Both the position numbers and the translations under genes were made by a program. Shown piece after piece: positions 1-8,973 of a stretch of DNA of 64,000 nt. Source of the DNA: UBA9676 sp963837105 (GTDB lineage: Bacteria; Actinomycetota; Actinomycetes; Streptosporangiales; Streptosporangiaceae); the NCBI GenBank assembly GCA_963837105.1, contig CAWIMG010000016.1, positions 301,365 through 365,364 on the forward strand. The letters run 5' to 3'. Numbering within the stretch: the first letter of the stretch is position 1; each line of letters opens with the position of its first letter. The notes under the pieces are model-generated. The model was not told the origin of the DNA. It saw only the letters and a list, made by a program, of their open reading frames with translations, and did not search any database.

Positions 1-542
1 GGGCCGCCTTCATCCTCGGCTGGCTGGCCTGCCTGGCCGTGGTGATCGTCGCCGTCGAGGTGGTGACCGGCGGGAAGCCGCCGGCCAGTAATACCACCCC
101 GTCCACGGCCGTGCTCGCCGTCAAGCTGACCGCGGGCATCGTGCTGATCCTGATCGGGATCCGGCAGTGGCGCCGGACCGGCCAGCCGCACCAGCCCCCG
201 TCCTGGCTGGCCCGGCTGGACGGGCTCTCGCCCTGGGCGGCGGCCGGCCTGGCCGCCTTCCTGCAGCCGTGGACACTGGTGGCGGCTGGCGCGGCGACCG
301 TTACCGCCGCCCAGCTGTCCAGCGTGGCCACCTACCTGACGCTGGTGCTCTTCTGCCTCCTGGCCACGTCCAGCTTCCTGATCATGCAGGGCTACACGCT
401 CATCGCACCCGCCGCGGCGGAGATCCGGCTGCGCGGGCTGCGCACCTGGCTGGACACGCACCGGGACCAGATGATCATCGCGATCTGCGTGTTTCTCGGC
501 TGCTGGCTCGTGGTCAAGAGCGGCTACTACCTGCTGTCCTGA
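1..542 (+). CDS. GAP (Sap, sulfolipid-1-addressing) family membrane protein, 5' partial
   Basis: The frame is already open at base 3, so the window starts inside this gene; the first ATG at 39 lies in the middle of a membrane segment and is not a real start. About 180 codons are visible. The protein is hydrophobic, with a loop (RRTGQPHQPPSWLARLDGLS) followed by further membrane helices. This is the C-terminal half of the six-TM GAP family, related to mycobacterial Sap, which is implicated in lipid export. It converges with the small membrane-protein gene at 554-727. Family assignment is good; the substrate is unknown. Confidence 0.75.
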   Translation, partial: AAFILGWLACLAVVIVAVEVVTGGKPPASNTTPSTAVLAVKLTAGIVLILIGIRQWRRTGQPHQPPSWLARLDGLSPWAAAGLAAFLQPWTLVAAGAATVTAAQLSSVATYLTLVLFCLLATSSFLIMQGYTLIAPAAAEIRLRGLRTWLDTHRDQMIIAICVFLGCWLVVKSGYYLLS

Positions 543-553
543 CCACCGCCGGG

Positions 554-727
554 TCAGGCGCGCTGGCGGCGGCTGGGCATGATCGCGCCCACGAACCACA
601 AGATGGGGAAGATGAAGCCGATCAGGCCGAGCACCCAGTGGCCCTTGCGGAACGACATGATGGCCACCGTGAACAGGAGGACCAGGTACAAGATCCCCAG
701 CCCGACACCCCAGAACCAGCCAGACAT
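554..727 (-). CDS. Small two-TM membrane protein, 57 aa
   Basis: On the minus strand an ATG at 727 opens a 57-codon frame ending in TGA at 554. It begins MSGWFWGVGLGILYLVLLFT, has a basic loop MSFRKGHWVLG, a second helix (LIGFIFPILWFVGAIM) and a basic tail PSRRQRA. This two-helix hairpin with an R-K-G-H-W turn is typical of small actinobacterial membrane proteins of unknown function. The gene converges tail to tail with the GAP-family gene 11 bp away. The 282-bp gap upstream contains an ATCACCC half-operator at 846-852 that resembles sites elsewhere in this block. No function is proposed. Confidence 0.75.
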   Translation of the reverse strand: MSGWFWGVGLGILYLVLLFTVAIMSFRKGHWVLGLIGFIFPILWFVGAIMPSRRQRA

Positions 728-1009
728 TGGCGCTCAGTCCATCCCGGTCGTGGCCGCCCGGGCCGGCCTACGGCCGGGCGGCTGATTGCGGAGCGGCAGC
801 TACCGCCCTCCCCCGTAGTCTGGCCGGCCAGGCCGCGGTGCGGGCATCACCCGCGATGGATGGTTAGCGGCGCGGCGGCGGCCGGCCGCCGGACCCCGAC
901 TGACCGCCGGATCCTGGCCGGCTGCCGGACCCCGGCTGACCGCGGCCCGGCCCCGGCCGGCGGCCGCTAGGCCCCGGCCGGCGCCGTGGGCCCAGCCCGG
1001 CCTGGGAGG

Positions 1010-1811
1010 TTATGGCCGCCTTCCCGGCCGGCCCCGGCGGCGGGCCAGCCGCAGTGGCGGCACATCCCCGGCCAGGCGATGACCCTCAGCGGGTGCCCGG
1101 AAGGCTGCTACCAGCCGCGCGACCAGCGTGGCCAGGAATACACGCCCCACCAGTGCCTCCATCACGGCGACCGCCCTGCCGCCGCTGTTCGCCGCGGTGA
1201 AGTCCCCGTAGCCGAGGGTGGTCAGCGTGGTGAAGCTGAAGTACTGGAACGTCTGCGTGTTCGCCAGCTCACCGTTGACGAAGAAGGGTGTCCGGTCAGG
1301 TGGTCGATCGTCGAATAGAGCGCGGCGAACATCAGCCCGATGATCAGGTGGGCGCTGACGGCGCCGTAGATGCTCTGGATGGTCACGACCGGCCGGGCCA
1401 GCACCCGCCGGACGATGAAGACCGCGGTCACCGGCAGCATCAGCGTGCGCCAGAGCTCGGCCAGGCCGATCCCGGTATTGGTACCGATGGCCTGCCCCGC
1501 GCCAGCCGCGAATGTCCCGGCCACCGTGACCGCGACCACCACCATCCGCCACCGGTAGCTCAGCGGCGAGGTGCGAACCGCAAGCAGCAGCGCGGCCGGA
1601 AGAGCAGGATCTCGATGTCCTCGGCGACCTTGCTGACGTTGAACGCGGACAGCAGGTAGGACGCGATCAGCACCAGCAGCAGGCCTAACCGGCCATGGAC
1701 GTCGGACGATCCCGGCGGGCCACCACCGCCATCGCGGGAGGCCCGCCGGAATCCTGGCCGCGCTGTCGTGGCCCGCCGCCCGGTTGGGCCGGTCGCGGGG
1801 GCGGTGGCCAT
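1010..1811 (-). pseudogene. Two-TM potassium channel family protein, interrupted by two frameshifts
   Basis: Three consecutive minus-strand frames together give one potassium channel. The N-terminal frame has a helix GLLLVLIASYLLSAFNV. The middle frame (GTG/ATG near 1545) has two more hydrophobic segments. The last frame carries the pore: TLTTLGYGDFTA, with the GYGD selectivity filter, then a final helix. Breaks fall near 1583 (CGGCCGCG run) and near 1292 (ACACCCTTCTTC). Each is a one- or two-base shift, so sequencing error is as likely as true decay. The start is uncertain; ATG at 1811 lies 16 bp after the DUF1269 stop and would make this the second gene of that unit. Confidence 0.65.
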
Positions 1812-1827
1812 CGGCCCGCCGCGCGCG

Positions 1828-2325
1828 TTACGCCGGGCTGCCGCCGCCGTGCAGGGCCTCCTGGAGTTCGGCCTCGCCCTCCTTGGACAGCGAGGTCTTC
1901 AGCACCGTGCCGCCGTACTTGCTCATCGCCTCGATAGCCTTGTCCGGCGTTACCTTCTCCACCATCAGGAACAGGGCGGAGGTGCCGGGCTGCAGCATGC
2001 CGCGCACCTGATCCTGGAACTCGCGGTCGATGCCCGATTTGGTGATCTTGCCCATGAGAGCACCCACCCCGGCCCCCACCGCCAGGCCGAACACCGGGAT
2101 GAAGAACAGCAGGCCGAACAGCAGCCCCCAGAACATGCCCCAGGTCGCACCGGCCCCCACCGGGTGGTGGCTGGTGTGCACGTGATATTTGCCCTCGGAG
2201 TCCCGCTCGATCACCGCGATGGCGTCGGGCTCGATGATCAGGTCGCGCGCCAGTCGCCGCGCCTCCTCGGCGGCTTCCTCGGCGGTTGCCTCGTCCGGAT
2301 AGCCGATAGCGATCAGGTCCGCCAT
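1828..2325 (-). CDS. DUF1269 domain membrane-associated protein
   Basis: Product of 165 aa starting MADLIAIGYPDEATAEEAAE. This start is chosen over an upstream Met at 2400 because AGGAAGGAGA, a strong ribosome-binding site, sits just before it and the family begins here. An N-terminal alpha/beta region is followed by a glycine-rich double membrane segment (GMFWGLLFGLLFFIPVFGLA, then AVGAGVGALMGKI) and a C-terminal domain with ALFLMVEKVTPDKAI. DUF1269 proteins are common near stress-response genes in actinobacteria; their biochemical role is unknown. The potassium channel remnant follows 16 bp downstream. Confidence 0.85.
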   Translation of the reverse strand: MADLIAIGYPDEATAEEAAEEARRLARDLIIEPDAIAVIERDSEGKYHVHTSHHPVGAGATWGMFWGLLFGLLFFIPVFGLAVGAGVGALMGKITKSGIDREFQDQVRGMLQPGTSALFLMVEKVTPDKAIEAMSKYGGTVLKTSLSKEGEAELQEALHGGGSPA

Positions 2326-2393
2326 CTGTCTCCTTCCTCCGTTGGCAGGTGATCGGTCTGCCCAGTCCACCAACCCGAAACCGGGCCATGCCC

Positions 2394-2410
2394 CACCCAT
2401 CGCGGGTGAT
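2394..2410. promoter_or_regulatory. Inverted repeat CACCC-N5-GGGTGAT upstream of DUF1269
   Basis: The sequence CACCC-ATCGC-GGGTG forms a 5-5-5 inverted repeat about 70 bp upstream of the DUF1269 start, followed by AT. It matches the TCACCC/GGGTGA elements at 5238, 8850, 8879 and 9274. It is probably an operator for a regulator shared by this block, but the cognate protein cannot be named from sequence. Confidence 0.4.
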
Positions 2411-2512
2411 CTGCGGCGACCGGGCTCCCCGCTGCGAGCATGGTCAGGCAGGCGCGGTCAGGCAGGGGGCTCGGTGTACCGGCGCTCCTCGTAAACCTGC
2501 GCCCCCGCCCGA

Positions 2513-2685
2513 TCACGGCGCCGGGAGATCAGTAAACGCGATCGAAATGCCCAGCCCGATCACCCCGGCGATCATCAGGATCAGGCCGATGGCCTGCAGG
2601 TCAAACGTTCTGTCGATTGCCAGGTAACGCCCCATTTGAGAATCGCGCCGATGACGATGAGCGCGATACTGCCGCCGATTGTCAC
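2513..2685 (-). pseudogene. DUF6458-like small membrane protein, one frameshift
   Basis: Reading on the minus strand from GTG at 2685 gives VTIGGSIALIVIGAILKWGV, and the next frame continues FDLQAIGLILMIAGVIGLGI to a TGA at 2513. Joined, these make a two-TM protein of about 57 aa with the layout of DUF6458 (GGSI...GAIL...IGLILMIAG). The start is supported by GAGGAGGT eight bases upstream. The total length is one base short of a whole number of codons, so a single missing base near 2600 separates the halves. It could be a sequencing error or a young pseudogene. Confidence 0.65.
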
Positions 2686-2786
2686 AGTGATTGCCACCTC
2701 CTCGGTCTCTCATGCTGGCCCGCCACTAGCGGGAAGTACCTCGCCCGGTACGGGTGACCCGCCGCCGGTCATGCGGGCATGCCAGC

Positions 2787-2807
2787 CAGTTCTGGCTGCC
2801 AGAACTG
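2787..2807. promoter_or_regulatory. 21-bp perfect palindrome upstream of LuxR regulator
   Basis: Two 10-bp arms (CAGTTCTGGC and its exact complement) flank a single T. A partial third arm, CAGTTCCGG, follows a few bases later at about 2810. It lies between the divergent DUF6458 and LuxR genes, about 95 bp before the LuxR start. Without a U-tract and in a divergent promoter gap, an operator is more likely than a terminator. Binding protein unknown. Confidence 0.45.
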
Positions 2808-2901
2808 TCCAGTTCCGGCTTGGTGCGGCACGGGCAGCAAACCGGCCAGAATAGTTGATCATTTCTAGCCAGGACCGGGCGCATTTATTAGGCTCGTCAG
2901 A

Positions 2902-5205
2902 GTGCCCGCTGGCCCGCATCCCGCTACCGTATCGCCATCCAGGCGCGGCCCGGGTGACGGCCGGGAGCCGGCCCGCTCTCCGGTCGGCCTCGATGTGCCG
3001 ATCGAGACGAAGCTGGACGCCCCGCAGGCCCGCCCGGAGTGGATGGAACGATCCGGGCTGGTCGCCCAGCTGGCCGCGACGACCGCCGGGCTGATCCTCG
3101 TCGACGCCCCGGCCGGGTTCGGCAAGACCATCCTGGTCGCACAGTGGCGGGCCAGCCTGGGCGGCCGCCGGCCGTTCGCCTGGGTCTCGCTCGACCGCGA
3201 CGACAATGATCCCGCCCGGCTGTGGTGGTATGTGGTGACCGCCTTGCAGCGTGCCTGCCCGCAGTTCGGCGGCGAAGCCATCCTGGCCGAGCTGAGGGTG
3301 CAGGCCCCCGACTTCACCGGGCTGGTGCTCCCCATGCTCGCCAACGAGCTGGCCGCGCTGCCCGGGCCGGTGCTGCTGGTGCTTGACGACTATCACGTGA
3401 TCAAGGAACGCAGCTGCCATGACCAGATCGCGTTCCTGCTCTCCCATCTGCCGCCCACGGTGCAGATTGTCCTCATCACCCGGGCCGACCCGGCACTGCC
3501 GCTGGCACGTCTGCGGGCGGCCGGGCAGATGGCCGAAATCCGGGCCCGTGAGCTGCGATTCGCGACTGGTGAAGCCGCCACACTGGTGCACGCCGTGTCC
3601 GGTGTTTCTTTGAGCGAGCCTGACCTGGCCGACCTGGTGGAACGGACCGAAGGCTGGCCAGCCGGAGTGTATCTGGCGGCGCTCTCGCTCCGTGGCCACT
3701 CGTCCCCGCACGCCTTTGTCCGGGAGTTCACTGGTGACAACCGGTTCATCTTCGACTTCCTGGCCGAGGAGGTGCTCGGCCGCCAGCCCGCCGAGGTGCA
3801 GCGGTTCCTGATGCGCACCTCGATCCTCGGCCGGTTCTGCGCCCCCTTGTGCGACGCCGTCACCGGCTCGGCCGGCGCGGCGGGCATCATCGAGCGGCTG
3901 GAACGGGAGAACCTGTTCATCGTCCCGCTGGACGAGACCCGGCATTGGTTCCGCTACCACCATCTGCTTGCCCAGGTGCTGCGCGGCTACCTGGCCCGGA
4001 CCGAACCAGATGTCGTGCCCGCCCTGCATCTGCGGGCCAGTGCCTGGCATGGTGAGCACGGTCCGGCGGGCGAGGCGGTCAGCCACGCGATCGCCGCCGG
4101 TGACCCCGGCCTGGCCACCGGTTTCATCGCCAGCCACTGGTTCGGCTATGTCAGCTCCGGCCGGGGCGCGACGGTGCAACGGTGGCTCCGGCTGCTCGGC
4201 GATGACCAGATCGCCAGCCGGCCGCTGGCCGCGCATTGCGCGGCCTGGTCGGCGGCGTTGTCGAGCGAGCGCCAGACCGCGCAGCGCTGGCTCCCGGTCA
4301 TCGCGGCCGGCCCAGACACCGGGCCGCTGCCGGACGGGATGCCGTCGCTGACCTTTTCCGCCGCGCTGCTGCAGGGCGTGTACGGGTTCGACGGCCTGCG
4401 GGCGATGCGGGAGTCGTCCGCGGCCGCGGCCGGGCTGGCGCGTGATCCGGCTTCGCCGTGGTATGCCATGGCCGAGGCGGCGCTCGGATTCAGCCAGTAT
4501 CTGTCCGGTGAGCTGGCAGCGGCGCAAACCGCGCTGGAAGCGGCGGCGCGGGCGGAGGCGGCGCACGTGCTGACCCAGATCGTGGCGCTGTCCACGCTGT
4601 CGCTGATCGCGGTCGGGCAGGGCAGCCTGCCCGCGGCCCGGCGGCTCATGCAGACGGCCTACCGCTCCGCGCAGGCCGACCAGATCCGGATGACGCCATC
4701 GGCTTCGCTTGCCCATGTGGCCGCCGGGGCGGTGCTGGCCGCCGAAGGATCCCTGGATGAGGCCCGCGGCGAGCTGGCACAGGCCCTGAGCTACCGCGAG
4801 CGGATACCGGGGGCAAGCCCGTGGCCCACCCTGGAGGCGGCCATCTGGCTGGCCCACGTGCTGCTGGAGACCGGGGACCGGGCCGGGGCCGCCAGCCTGA
4901 CCGGCCGGGCGCGGCGGATGCTCGGCGCGCTGCCGGACGGCGCGGACGCACAGCGGGCCCGGGTGGCGGCGCTTGAGCACCGGCTGACAGGCCCGCGGCG
5001 GGAACTGCCACCAGCCACCCCGCTCACCGAGCGCGAGATCGCGGTCCTGCACCTGCTCGGTGGCACACTGTCGCTGCGCGAGATCGGGCAGGAACTATTC
5101 GTCTCGGCGAACACGGTCAAGACCCACACCCAGGCCATCTACCGCAAGCTTGGCGTGTCCAGCCGGACCGAGGCGGTCGAGCAGGGCCGGGAACTGGGGA
5201 TCTGA
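2902..5205 (+). CDS. LuxR-family ATP-dependent regulator (MalT/LAL type), 767 aa
   Basis: Large STAND-class transcriptional activator. An N-terminal AAA/NACHT-like ATPase has Walker A DAPAGFGKT (about residues 68-76) and Walker B VLLVLDDYH. A long helical, TPR-like middle follows, and a C-terminal LuxR helix-turn-helix at about 703-750 (LTEREIAVLHLL, then SANTVKTHTQAIYRKL). Such proteins sense a ligand with the middle domain and use ATP to form active oligomers; the inducer here is unknown. The GTG at 2902 is a tentative start, as no clear ribosome-binding site marks it. A palindrome at 2787-2807 lies upstream, and a tiny protein gene and a CMD-family gene follow. Confidence 0.9.
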   Translation: MPAGPHPATVSPSRRGPGDGREPARSPVGLDVPIETKLDAPQARPEWMERSGLVAQLAATTAGLILVDAPAGFGKTILVAQWRASLGGRRPFAWVSLDRDDNDPARLWWYVVTALQRACPQFGGEAILAELRVQAPDFTGLVLPMLANELAALPGPVLLVLDDYHVIKERSCHDQIAFLLSHLPPTVQIVLITRADPALPLARLRAAGQMAEIRARELRFATGEAATLVHAVSGVSLSEPDLADLVERTEGWPAGVYLAALSLRGHSSPHAFVREFTGDNRFIFDFLAEEVLGRQPAEVQRFLMRTSILGRFCAPLCDAVTGSAGAAGIIERLERENLFIVPLDETRHWFRYHHLLAQVLRGYLARTEPDVVPALHLRASAWHGEHGPAGEAVSHAIAAGDPGLATGFIASHWFGYVSSGRGATVQRWLRLLGDDQIASRPLAAHCAAWSAALSSERQTAQRWLPVIAAGPDTGPLPDGMPSLTFSAALLQGVYGFDGLRAMRESSAAAAGLARDPASPWYAMAEAALGFSQYLSGELAAAQTALEAAARAEAAHVLTQIVALSTLSLIAVGQGSLPAARRLMQTAYRSAQADQIRMTPSASLAHVAAGAVLAAEGSLDEARGELAQALSYRERIPGASPWPTLEAAIWLAHVLLETGDRAGAASLTGRARRMLGALPDGADAQRARVAALEHRLTGPRRELPPATPLTEREIAVLHLLGGTLSLREIGQELFVSANTVKTHTQAIYRKLGVSSRTEAVEQGRELGI

Positions 5206-5237
5206 CCGCGCGGCGCAGCCGCGGCCGGGCGCCAGGC

Positions 5238-5279
5238 TCACCCGGGTGAACCGGACGAACAGATGAGAACATCTCACCC
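5238..5279. promoter_or_regulatory. Palindrome cluster TCACCCGGGTGA and TGAGA-N3-TCTCA
   Basis: The gap after the LuxR gene contains a perfect 12-bp palindrome TCACCCGGGTGA (5238-5249), then TGAGA-ACA-TCTCA (5264-5276), which runs into another TCACCC (5274-5279). They lie about 95-135 bp before the small gene at 5372. The TCACCC half-sites recur upstream of DUF1269 and next to the second LuxR gene, which suggests one shared regulator. Confidence 0.4.
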
Positions 5280-5371
5280 CCTGATTGTGTACAAAGGAAT
5301 AACCTCGGCCGTCTGGGGGAGTCAGGCAACGGCACCGGAGGCAGGAACCCGCCAAGGGAGGAAGCCTGATC

Positions 5372-5630
5372 ATGACCCTCACGGTCCCCCGCCGCCGCTA
5401 CCGCATCATCCTCCGGGGCGACTGCGCACGATTGCTGGCCGCCGTCCTGCGATGACGCGACCATCGAGTCCAGCCGCGGCTGGACCTGCGTACTGGCTTC
5501 GGTCCGCGACGACTCTGAGCTCTACGGGCTGCTGGACCGCCTTGAGGAGTTCGCCCTGCACCTCGTCAGCCTCAATGAACTCGGTGCCGACGTGCTCCAC
5601 CCGCCTGTCGTGCCCGGCGGCCTGCGGTGA
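5372..5630 (+). pseudogene. Small protein of the LuxR-adjacent family, about 85 aa, one frameshift
   Basis: ATG at 5372, preceded by AAGGGAGGAAG, opens MTLTVPRRRYRIILRGDCAR and reads LLAAVL before the frame stops. Shifting by one base at about 5450 continues DDATIESSRGWTCVLASV and ends LNELGADVLHPPVVPGGLR. Joined, the protein matches the one at 8974-9213 in length and pattern: a YRI beta strand, a middle strand, then a helix LYGLLDRLEEFALHLVSL. It looks like a compact beta-alpha-beta (ACT-like) domain. Both copies neighbour large LuxR regulators. One extra base near CTGCGATGACG explains the break. Confidence 0.55.
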
Positions 5631-5651
5631 CCCAGCGCCCGCCGGGCCGCG

Positions 5652-5981
5652 GTGGTCGCGGACTGGCTGGCTGGCGGGCCAGCGGCGGGCCAGCCAGCAG
5701 GCCCGGGTACACCCGCCGGGAATATCGACGACTCCGGTCTTGACGCCCGGACCCACGCGCTGGTCCGGCTGGCCGCCCGGATAGCCAGCGGCCAGTGCGG
5801 GACGTCCTGCGACGAGCAGGTGGCGGCAGCGCTCGATCACGGGGTCACCGCGGATGAGATCGCCGGCGTGCTGGTGGCCCTGCTACCGACGCTGGATGCG
5901 GTCCGCCTCAGGGACACCGCACCCGGCGTGCTCGGCGCCGTCGCACGGGCCACCGCGAGCAGCCGTCCGGAGCCCGCCTGA
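5652..5981 (+). CDS. Carboxymuconolactone decarboxylase-like (CMD/AhpD fold) protein
   Basis: 109 aa from GTG at 5652. The core is LDARTHALVRLAARIASGQ, then CGTSCDEQVAAALDHGVT and ADEIAGVLVALLPTLDAVRL. This is the helical CMD repeat, in which the first helix carries the redox or catalytic cysteines. Here the pair is C-x3-C rather than the AhpD C-x2-C. The N-terminal 25 residues are low-complexity Gly/Ala/Pro and may mean the true start is downstream. It follows the small protein gene by about 20 bp, probably in one transcript. A peroxidase-like or hydrolytic role is only inferred from the family. Confidence 0.75.
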   Translation: MVADWLAGGPAAGQPAGPGTPAGNIDDSGLDARTHALVRLAARIASGQCGTSCDEQVAAALDHGVTADEIAGVLVALLPTLDAVRLRDTAPGVLGAVARATASSRPEPA

Positions 5982-6013
5982 CTGCCGCCTGGTCGTCGCA
6001 GCCGGCCCCTCGC

Positions 6014-8806
6014 TCAGAGCACGCCCGGCTGCCCTAAGAGCACGCCCATCTGCTTGGCCCGGCGGACCGCTTCCCCGCGGTGACCCACCGCGAGCTTGCG
6101 GTAGATGCTCTTGAGGTGGGTCTTGACGGTGTTGACCGAGATGTACATCGCGCTGGCGATCTCCGCGGTGCTCTCCATCGCCGACACATGGGCGAGCACT
6201 TCCCGCTCACGTTCGCTCAGCGGCTCGACGATCACGGGAGTCCCGGGCCTGGCCGCCAGCCCGGCGTCGATCAGGCCGGAACCCACCAGGTCCGGCTCCA
6301 GCAGCCGCCGGTAGGGAGCAGCCAGCTCCGGGTCACGCCGCAGCACCGGCCGCAGCCAGCTCCGCTCCAGCACGAACGGCAGCCGGACCTGCTCCGGCAT
6401 CGCCAGCCGCAGGGCATGTTCAAGAGACCGGCGCCCCCGTGCCCGGTCTCCCGTCAGATAGCCGAGCTGGGCGTCCGCGAGCCGGGCAGCCAGCCGGGCG
6501 GCGTCGGGCGCGTCCCCAGCCGGCGCGTCGGCCAGCGCGCGGGCCGCGGCCTGCCGGTTCCCGGCCGCGACCAGGGCCCGCGCCAGTGTGGCCGCCGCAT
6601 CCAACGCGGACACCGGGTCGGCCCGCCGGGCCGCGGCCAGCGCCGCCGGGAGATCACCGGCAGCGGTGCTGGCCCAGGCGTCCATCAGCATCAGCTGGTG
6701 AGCTAGCCAGGCGGGCGGCTGCCAGTGCCGCCGGGCCTGCTCCACGCAGTCCCGGGCCGCCCGGGCCCGGCCCTCAGCCAGGCTCCGGCGGGCCGCCACC
6801 AGGCAGCCCACGGCGTCCATCAGCCGGTTGGGCCGGCCCCGCAGCGCTTCGCCCGCCCGCTTCTCCCAGCGGCGGGCGCGGGACAGTTCGTTGCGTTCCA
6901 GGTAAACGGAGGCGAGCGCCAGCTCCGCGGCCGGGCTGATAGGCCCGGCCGGACGGCTGGCAGCCTCATCTGGCCGGCCCAGCGCCTGGGCCGCCAGTTC
7001 CGCGGCGTGACCCAGCCGCCCCTGCAGTGCCTCGATCAGGGCGAGGTGGCCGAGGCAGGCGGCCCGCCCGCCGTCACTCCCCGGCCCCCGCCCGGTGGCC
7101 GCACCCGCCTGCAGCAGGACCGCGGCCTCGTCGAACCGGCCCGCCCACAGGGCAACGGCCCCGCGTCCGGCCATCACCTGGGCCTCGATGGCCTGGCGCC
7201 GGTCGGGCTGGTCACCGCCGACCACCTTGACCAGTTCACCGGTCTGGGTGGCGGCCTCGGCCGCCGCGCTGAAATCTCCGGTCCGGATGGCCACGGTGAG
7301 CCGAATCAGCGCGGCAGTGAGCCGGGACGGTGTCTCCGCCGCCGCTGGCCGCTGGCCGAGCAGCCGGTCCGCGGCGGCCAGGAACGGCTCGCCCTGACCG
7401 TCCGGGCTGCTGGCAATGTCCAGCGCCGCCGCGACCAGCAGCGGCTGTGGTTCGGTCCACCGCAGGTCCCGCGGCAGCTGCCGGAAACCCTGGGCCAGCG
7501 CCTCGTTTCCGCGTGGCTCAATCAGCTGTGCCACGGCCAGCCCGTCGATGACGGTCTGGGCGGCCGCCAGCCAGTCGCCCGCCTGCGCCGCGTGCTGAAC
7601 CGCATCGACGATCAGGCCGTGCCGGCGGTACCAGCCGGCCGCCCGCAGATGCAGGTCCTGCACCAGGTCGGGGGCCTCCCGGCGCAGTTTCAGCCGGAGT
7701 ACCGCCGCGAACAGCGAGTTGTAGCGGTACCAGCCGCTGTCATCCCGCTGGACCAGGGTGTTGGTCCGGACCAGTTCGGGCAGGACACCGGCGGCCTGCC
7801 CGTCGCCGGCGACGTCGTCCGCGACACCCTCACTGATCCGGTCCAGGATGGAGGTCCGCAGCAGGAAATCCCTGGTCTGCTCCGGCTGAGCAGCCAGCAC
7901 CTCGTCCACCAGGTACCCGGTGACGGCGCTGTCCTCAGTCACCAGTTCCTTGACGAACTGGTCGGGGTCGTCATGCCCGTCCATCGAGATCGCGGCCAGC
8001 CGCATGAGCGCCGCCCAGCCCTCCGCCCGCTGGGTCAGCCGCTCCAGCGAGTCCGCGGTCAGCTCAACCCGGTGCTGGGCAATGAGCAACCGGGCCTCGG
8101 GCAGGGTGAAGGCCAGATCGCTGGCCCGGATCTCGGTCAGCTCGCCGGTCAGCCGGTACCGGTGCAGCGGCAGCAGCGGATCCATCCTCGACGACACCAG
8201 CAGGCGCAGGCCCGGGCCGGCGTGCCGCAGCACGTAGGCCAGCCCGTTCAGCACCTTGTCGTTGGTCAGCAGATGGAGATCGTCCAGGATCAGGGTCACG
8301 GGCGGATCCTGCTCGGCCATCAGCACCGCCAGCCGGAGCAGGAATTCGTGGTCGACCGAGTAGCGGCGGGCGGTCGCGGACATGGTCCTGGGCACCGGGA
8401 CCCCGGCCCGCCCGAGCGCCGCCAGGACATAGGACCAGAAGACCCGCGGCCGGTTGTCGAAATCGTCGATGGTGACCCAGGCAATGCGGCCGGTGGCCGG
8501 GTGGCCAGCCGCCCACAGCGCCAGCGCCATCGTCTTGCCCGCGCCCGGGGGGCCGGTGATGGTCGTCACCGGGGCGCGGGCACCACGGGCGATGAGCCGG
8601 TCGAGACGGGGCCGCGGGACCAGCCAGCCGGGCGTGCCGGGCACCGTGATCTTCGACACCAGCAACGGATCATCAGCCCACGCGGCTGGCTGGGGGAAAC
8701 TGGCCGGGGACACCTCCGCCGTCTCCACCACGAACGGTACCGCCCTTCCTGGGACCGGTATACGGGCTAGCCCCCTGCCGCGCCTGACCGTGAGTAGACC
8801 AGGCAT
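6014..8806 (-). CDS. LuxR-family ATP-dependent regulator (MalT/LAL type), 930 aa
   Basis: Second large STAND regulator in the block. Walker A TGPPGAGKT lies near residues 84-92, with Walker B VTLILDDLHLL, a winged-helix-like ATPase C-terminus, and a long alanine-rich helical repeat region (about 350-850). The LuxR HTH is at about 860-908 (LSEREREVLAHV, then SVNTVKTHLKSIYRKL). It is paralogous in layout to the 2902-5205 protein but clearly diverged. It is transcribed away from the small protein at 8974 across a 167-bp gap full of GGGTGAT/ATCACCC repeats, an arrangement that suggests shared or autoregulated promoters. The ligand is unknown. Confidence 0.9.
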   Translation of the reverse strand: MPGLLTVRRGRGLARIPVPGRAVPFVVETAEVSPASFPQPAAWADDPLLVSKITVPGTPGWLVPRPRLDRLIARGARAPVTTITGPPGAGKTMALALWAAGHPATGRIAWVTIDDFDNRPRVFWSYVLAALGRAGVPVPRTMSATARRYSVDHEFLLRLAVLMAEQDPPVTLILDDLHLLTNDKVLNGLAYVLRHAGPGLRLLVSSRMDPLLPLHRYRLTGELTEIRASDLAFTLPEARLLIAQHRVELTADSLERLTQRAEGWAALMRLAAISMDGHDDPDQFVKELVTEDSAVTGYLVDEVLAAQPEQTRDFLLRTSILDRISEGVADDVAGDGQAAGVLPELVRTNTLVQRDDSGWYRYNSLFAAVLRLKLRREAPDLVQDLHLRAAGWYRRHGLIVDAVQHAAQAGDWLAAAQTVIDGLAVAQLIEPRGNEALAQGFRQLPRDLRWTEPQPLLVAAALDIASSPDGQGEPFLAAADRLLGQRPAAAETPSRLTAALIRLTVAIRTGDFSAAAEAATQTGELVKVVGGDQPDRRQAIEAQVMAGRGAVALWAGRFDEAAVLLQAGAATGRGPGSDGGRAACLGHLALIEALQGRLGHAAELAAQALGRPDEAASRPAGPISPAAELALASVYLERNELSRARRWEKRAGEALRGRPNRLMDAVGCLVAARRSLAEGRARAARDCVEQARRHWQPPAWLAHQLMLMDAWASTAAGDLPAALAAARRADPVSALDAAATLARALVAAGNRQAAARALADAPAGDAPDAARLAARLADAQLGYLTGDRARGRRSLEHALRLAMPEQVRLPFVLERSWLRPVLRRDPELAAPYRRLLEPDLVGSGLIDAGLAARPGTPVIVEPLSEREREVLAHVSAMESTAEIASAMYISVNTVKTHLKSIYRKLAVGHRGEAVRRAKQMGVLLGQPGVL

Positions 8807-8849
8807 GGGCTAACTCGTCGGCCTCCACCAGCAGGTTTTTCATTGGCAC

Positions 8850-8890
8850 GGGTGATTTGTCATCACCCACTGCCGATCTCACCAGGGTGA
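8850..8890. promoter_or_regulatory. Divergent operator region with GGGTGAT/ATCACCC repeats
   Basis: Within the LuxR/small-protein divergent gap are GGGTGAT-TTGTC-ATCACCC (8850-8868, 7-5-7), TCACC-AG-GGTGA (8879-8890), and a further AATCACCC about 40 bp on. Three sites in 90 bp is far above the background seen elsewhere in the window. They are probable operators for one or both genes. Confidence 0.5.
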
Positions 8891-8973
8891 TACGGCACAT
8901 CCGGCACCGGGACGCCGAATCACCCACCCGGAGTGGGGCGCGGTCGGCCGTCACGCCGCACGGTGGAACCACT

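Noticed and set aside
2325..2400. Extra 25 N-terminal residues for the DUF1269 protein
   Set aside because: They run through an operator-like repeat and past a strong ribosome-binding site; the family begins at MADLIAIGYP.
2710..5052. Long minus-strand open frame (about 780 codons) opposite the first LuxR gene
   Set aside because: It is a shadow of the plus-strand gene in very GC-rich DNA; its product is low-complexity Gly/Arg/Gln/Pro with no domain, while the plus strand has Walker and LuxR motifs.
6725..8770. Long plus-strand open frame (about 680 codons) opposite the second LuxR gene
   Set aside because: Same GC-driven shadow: Arg/Pro/Gly-rich, no family features, fully inside a well-supported minus-strand gene.
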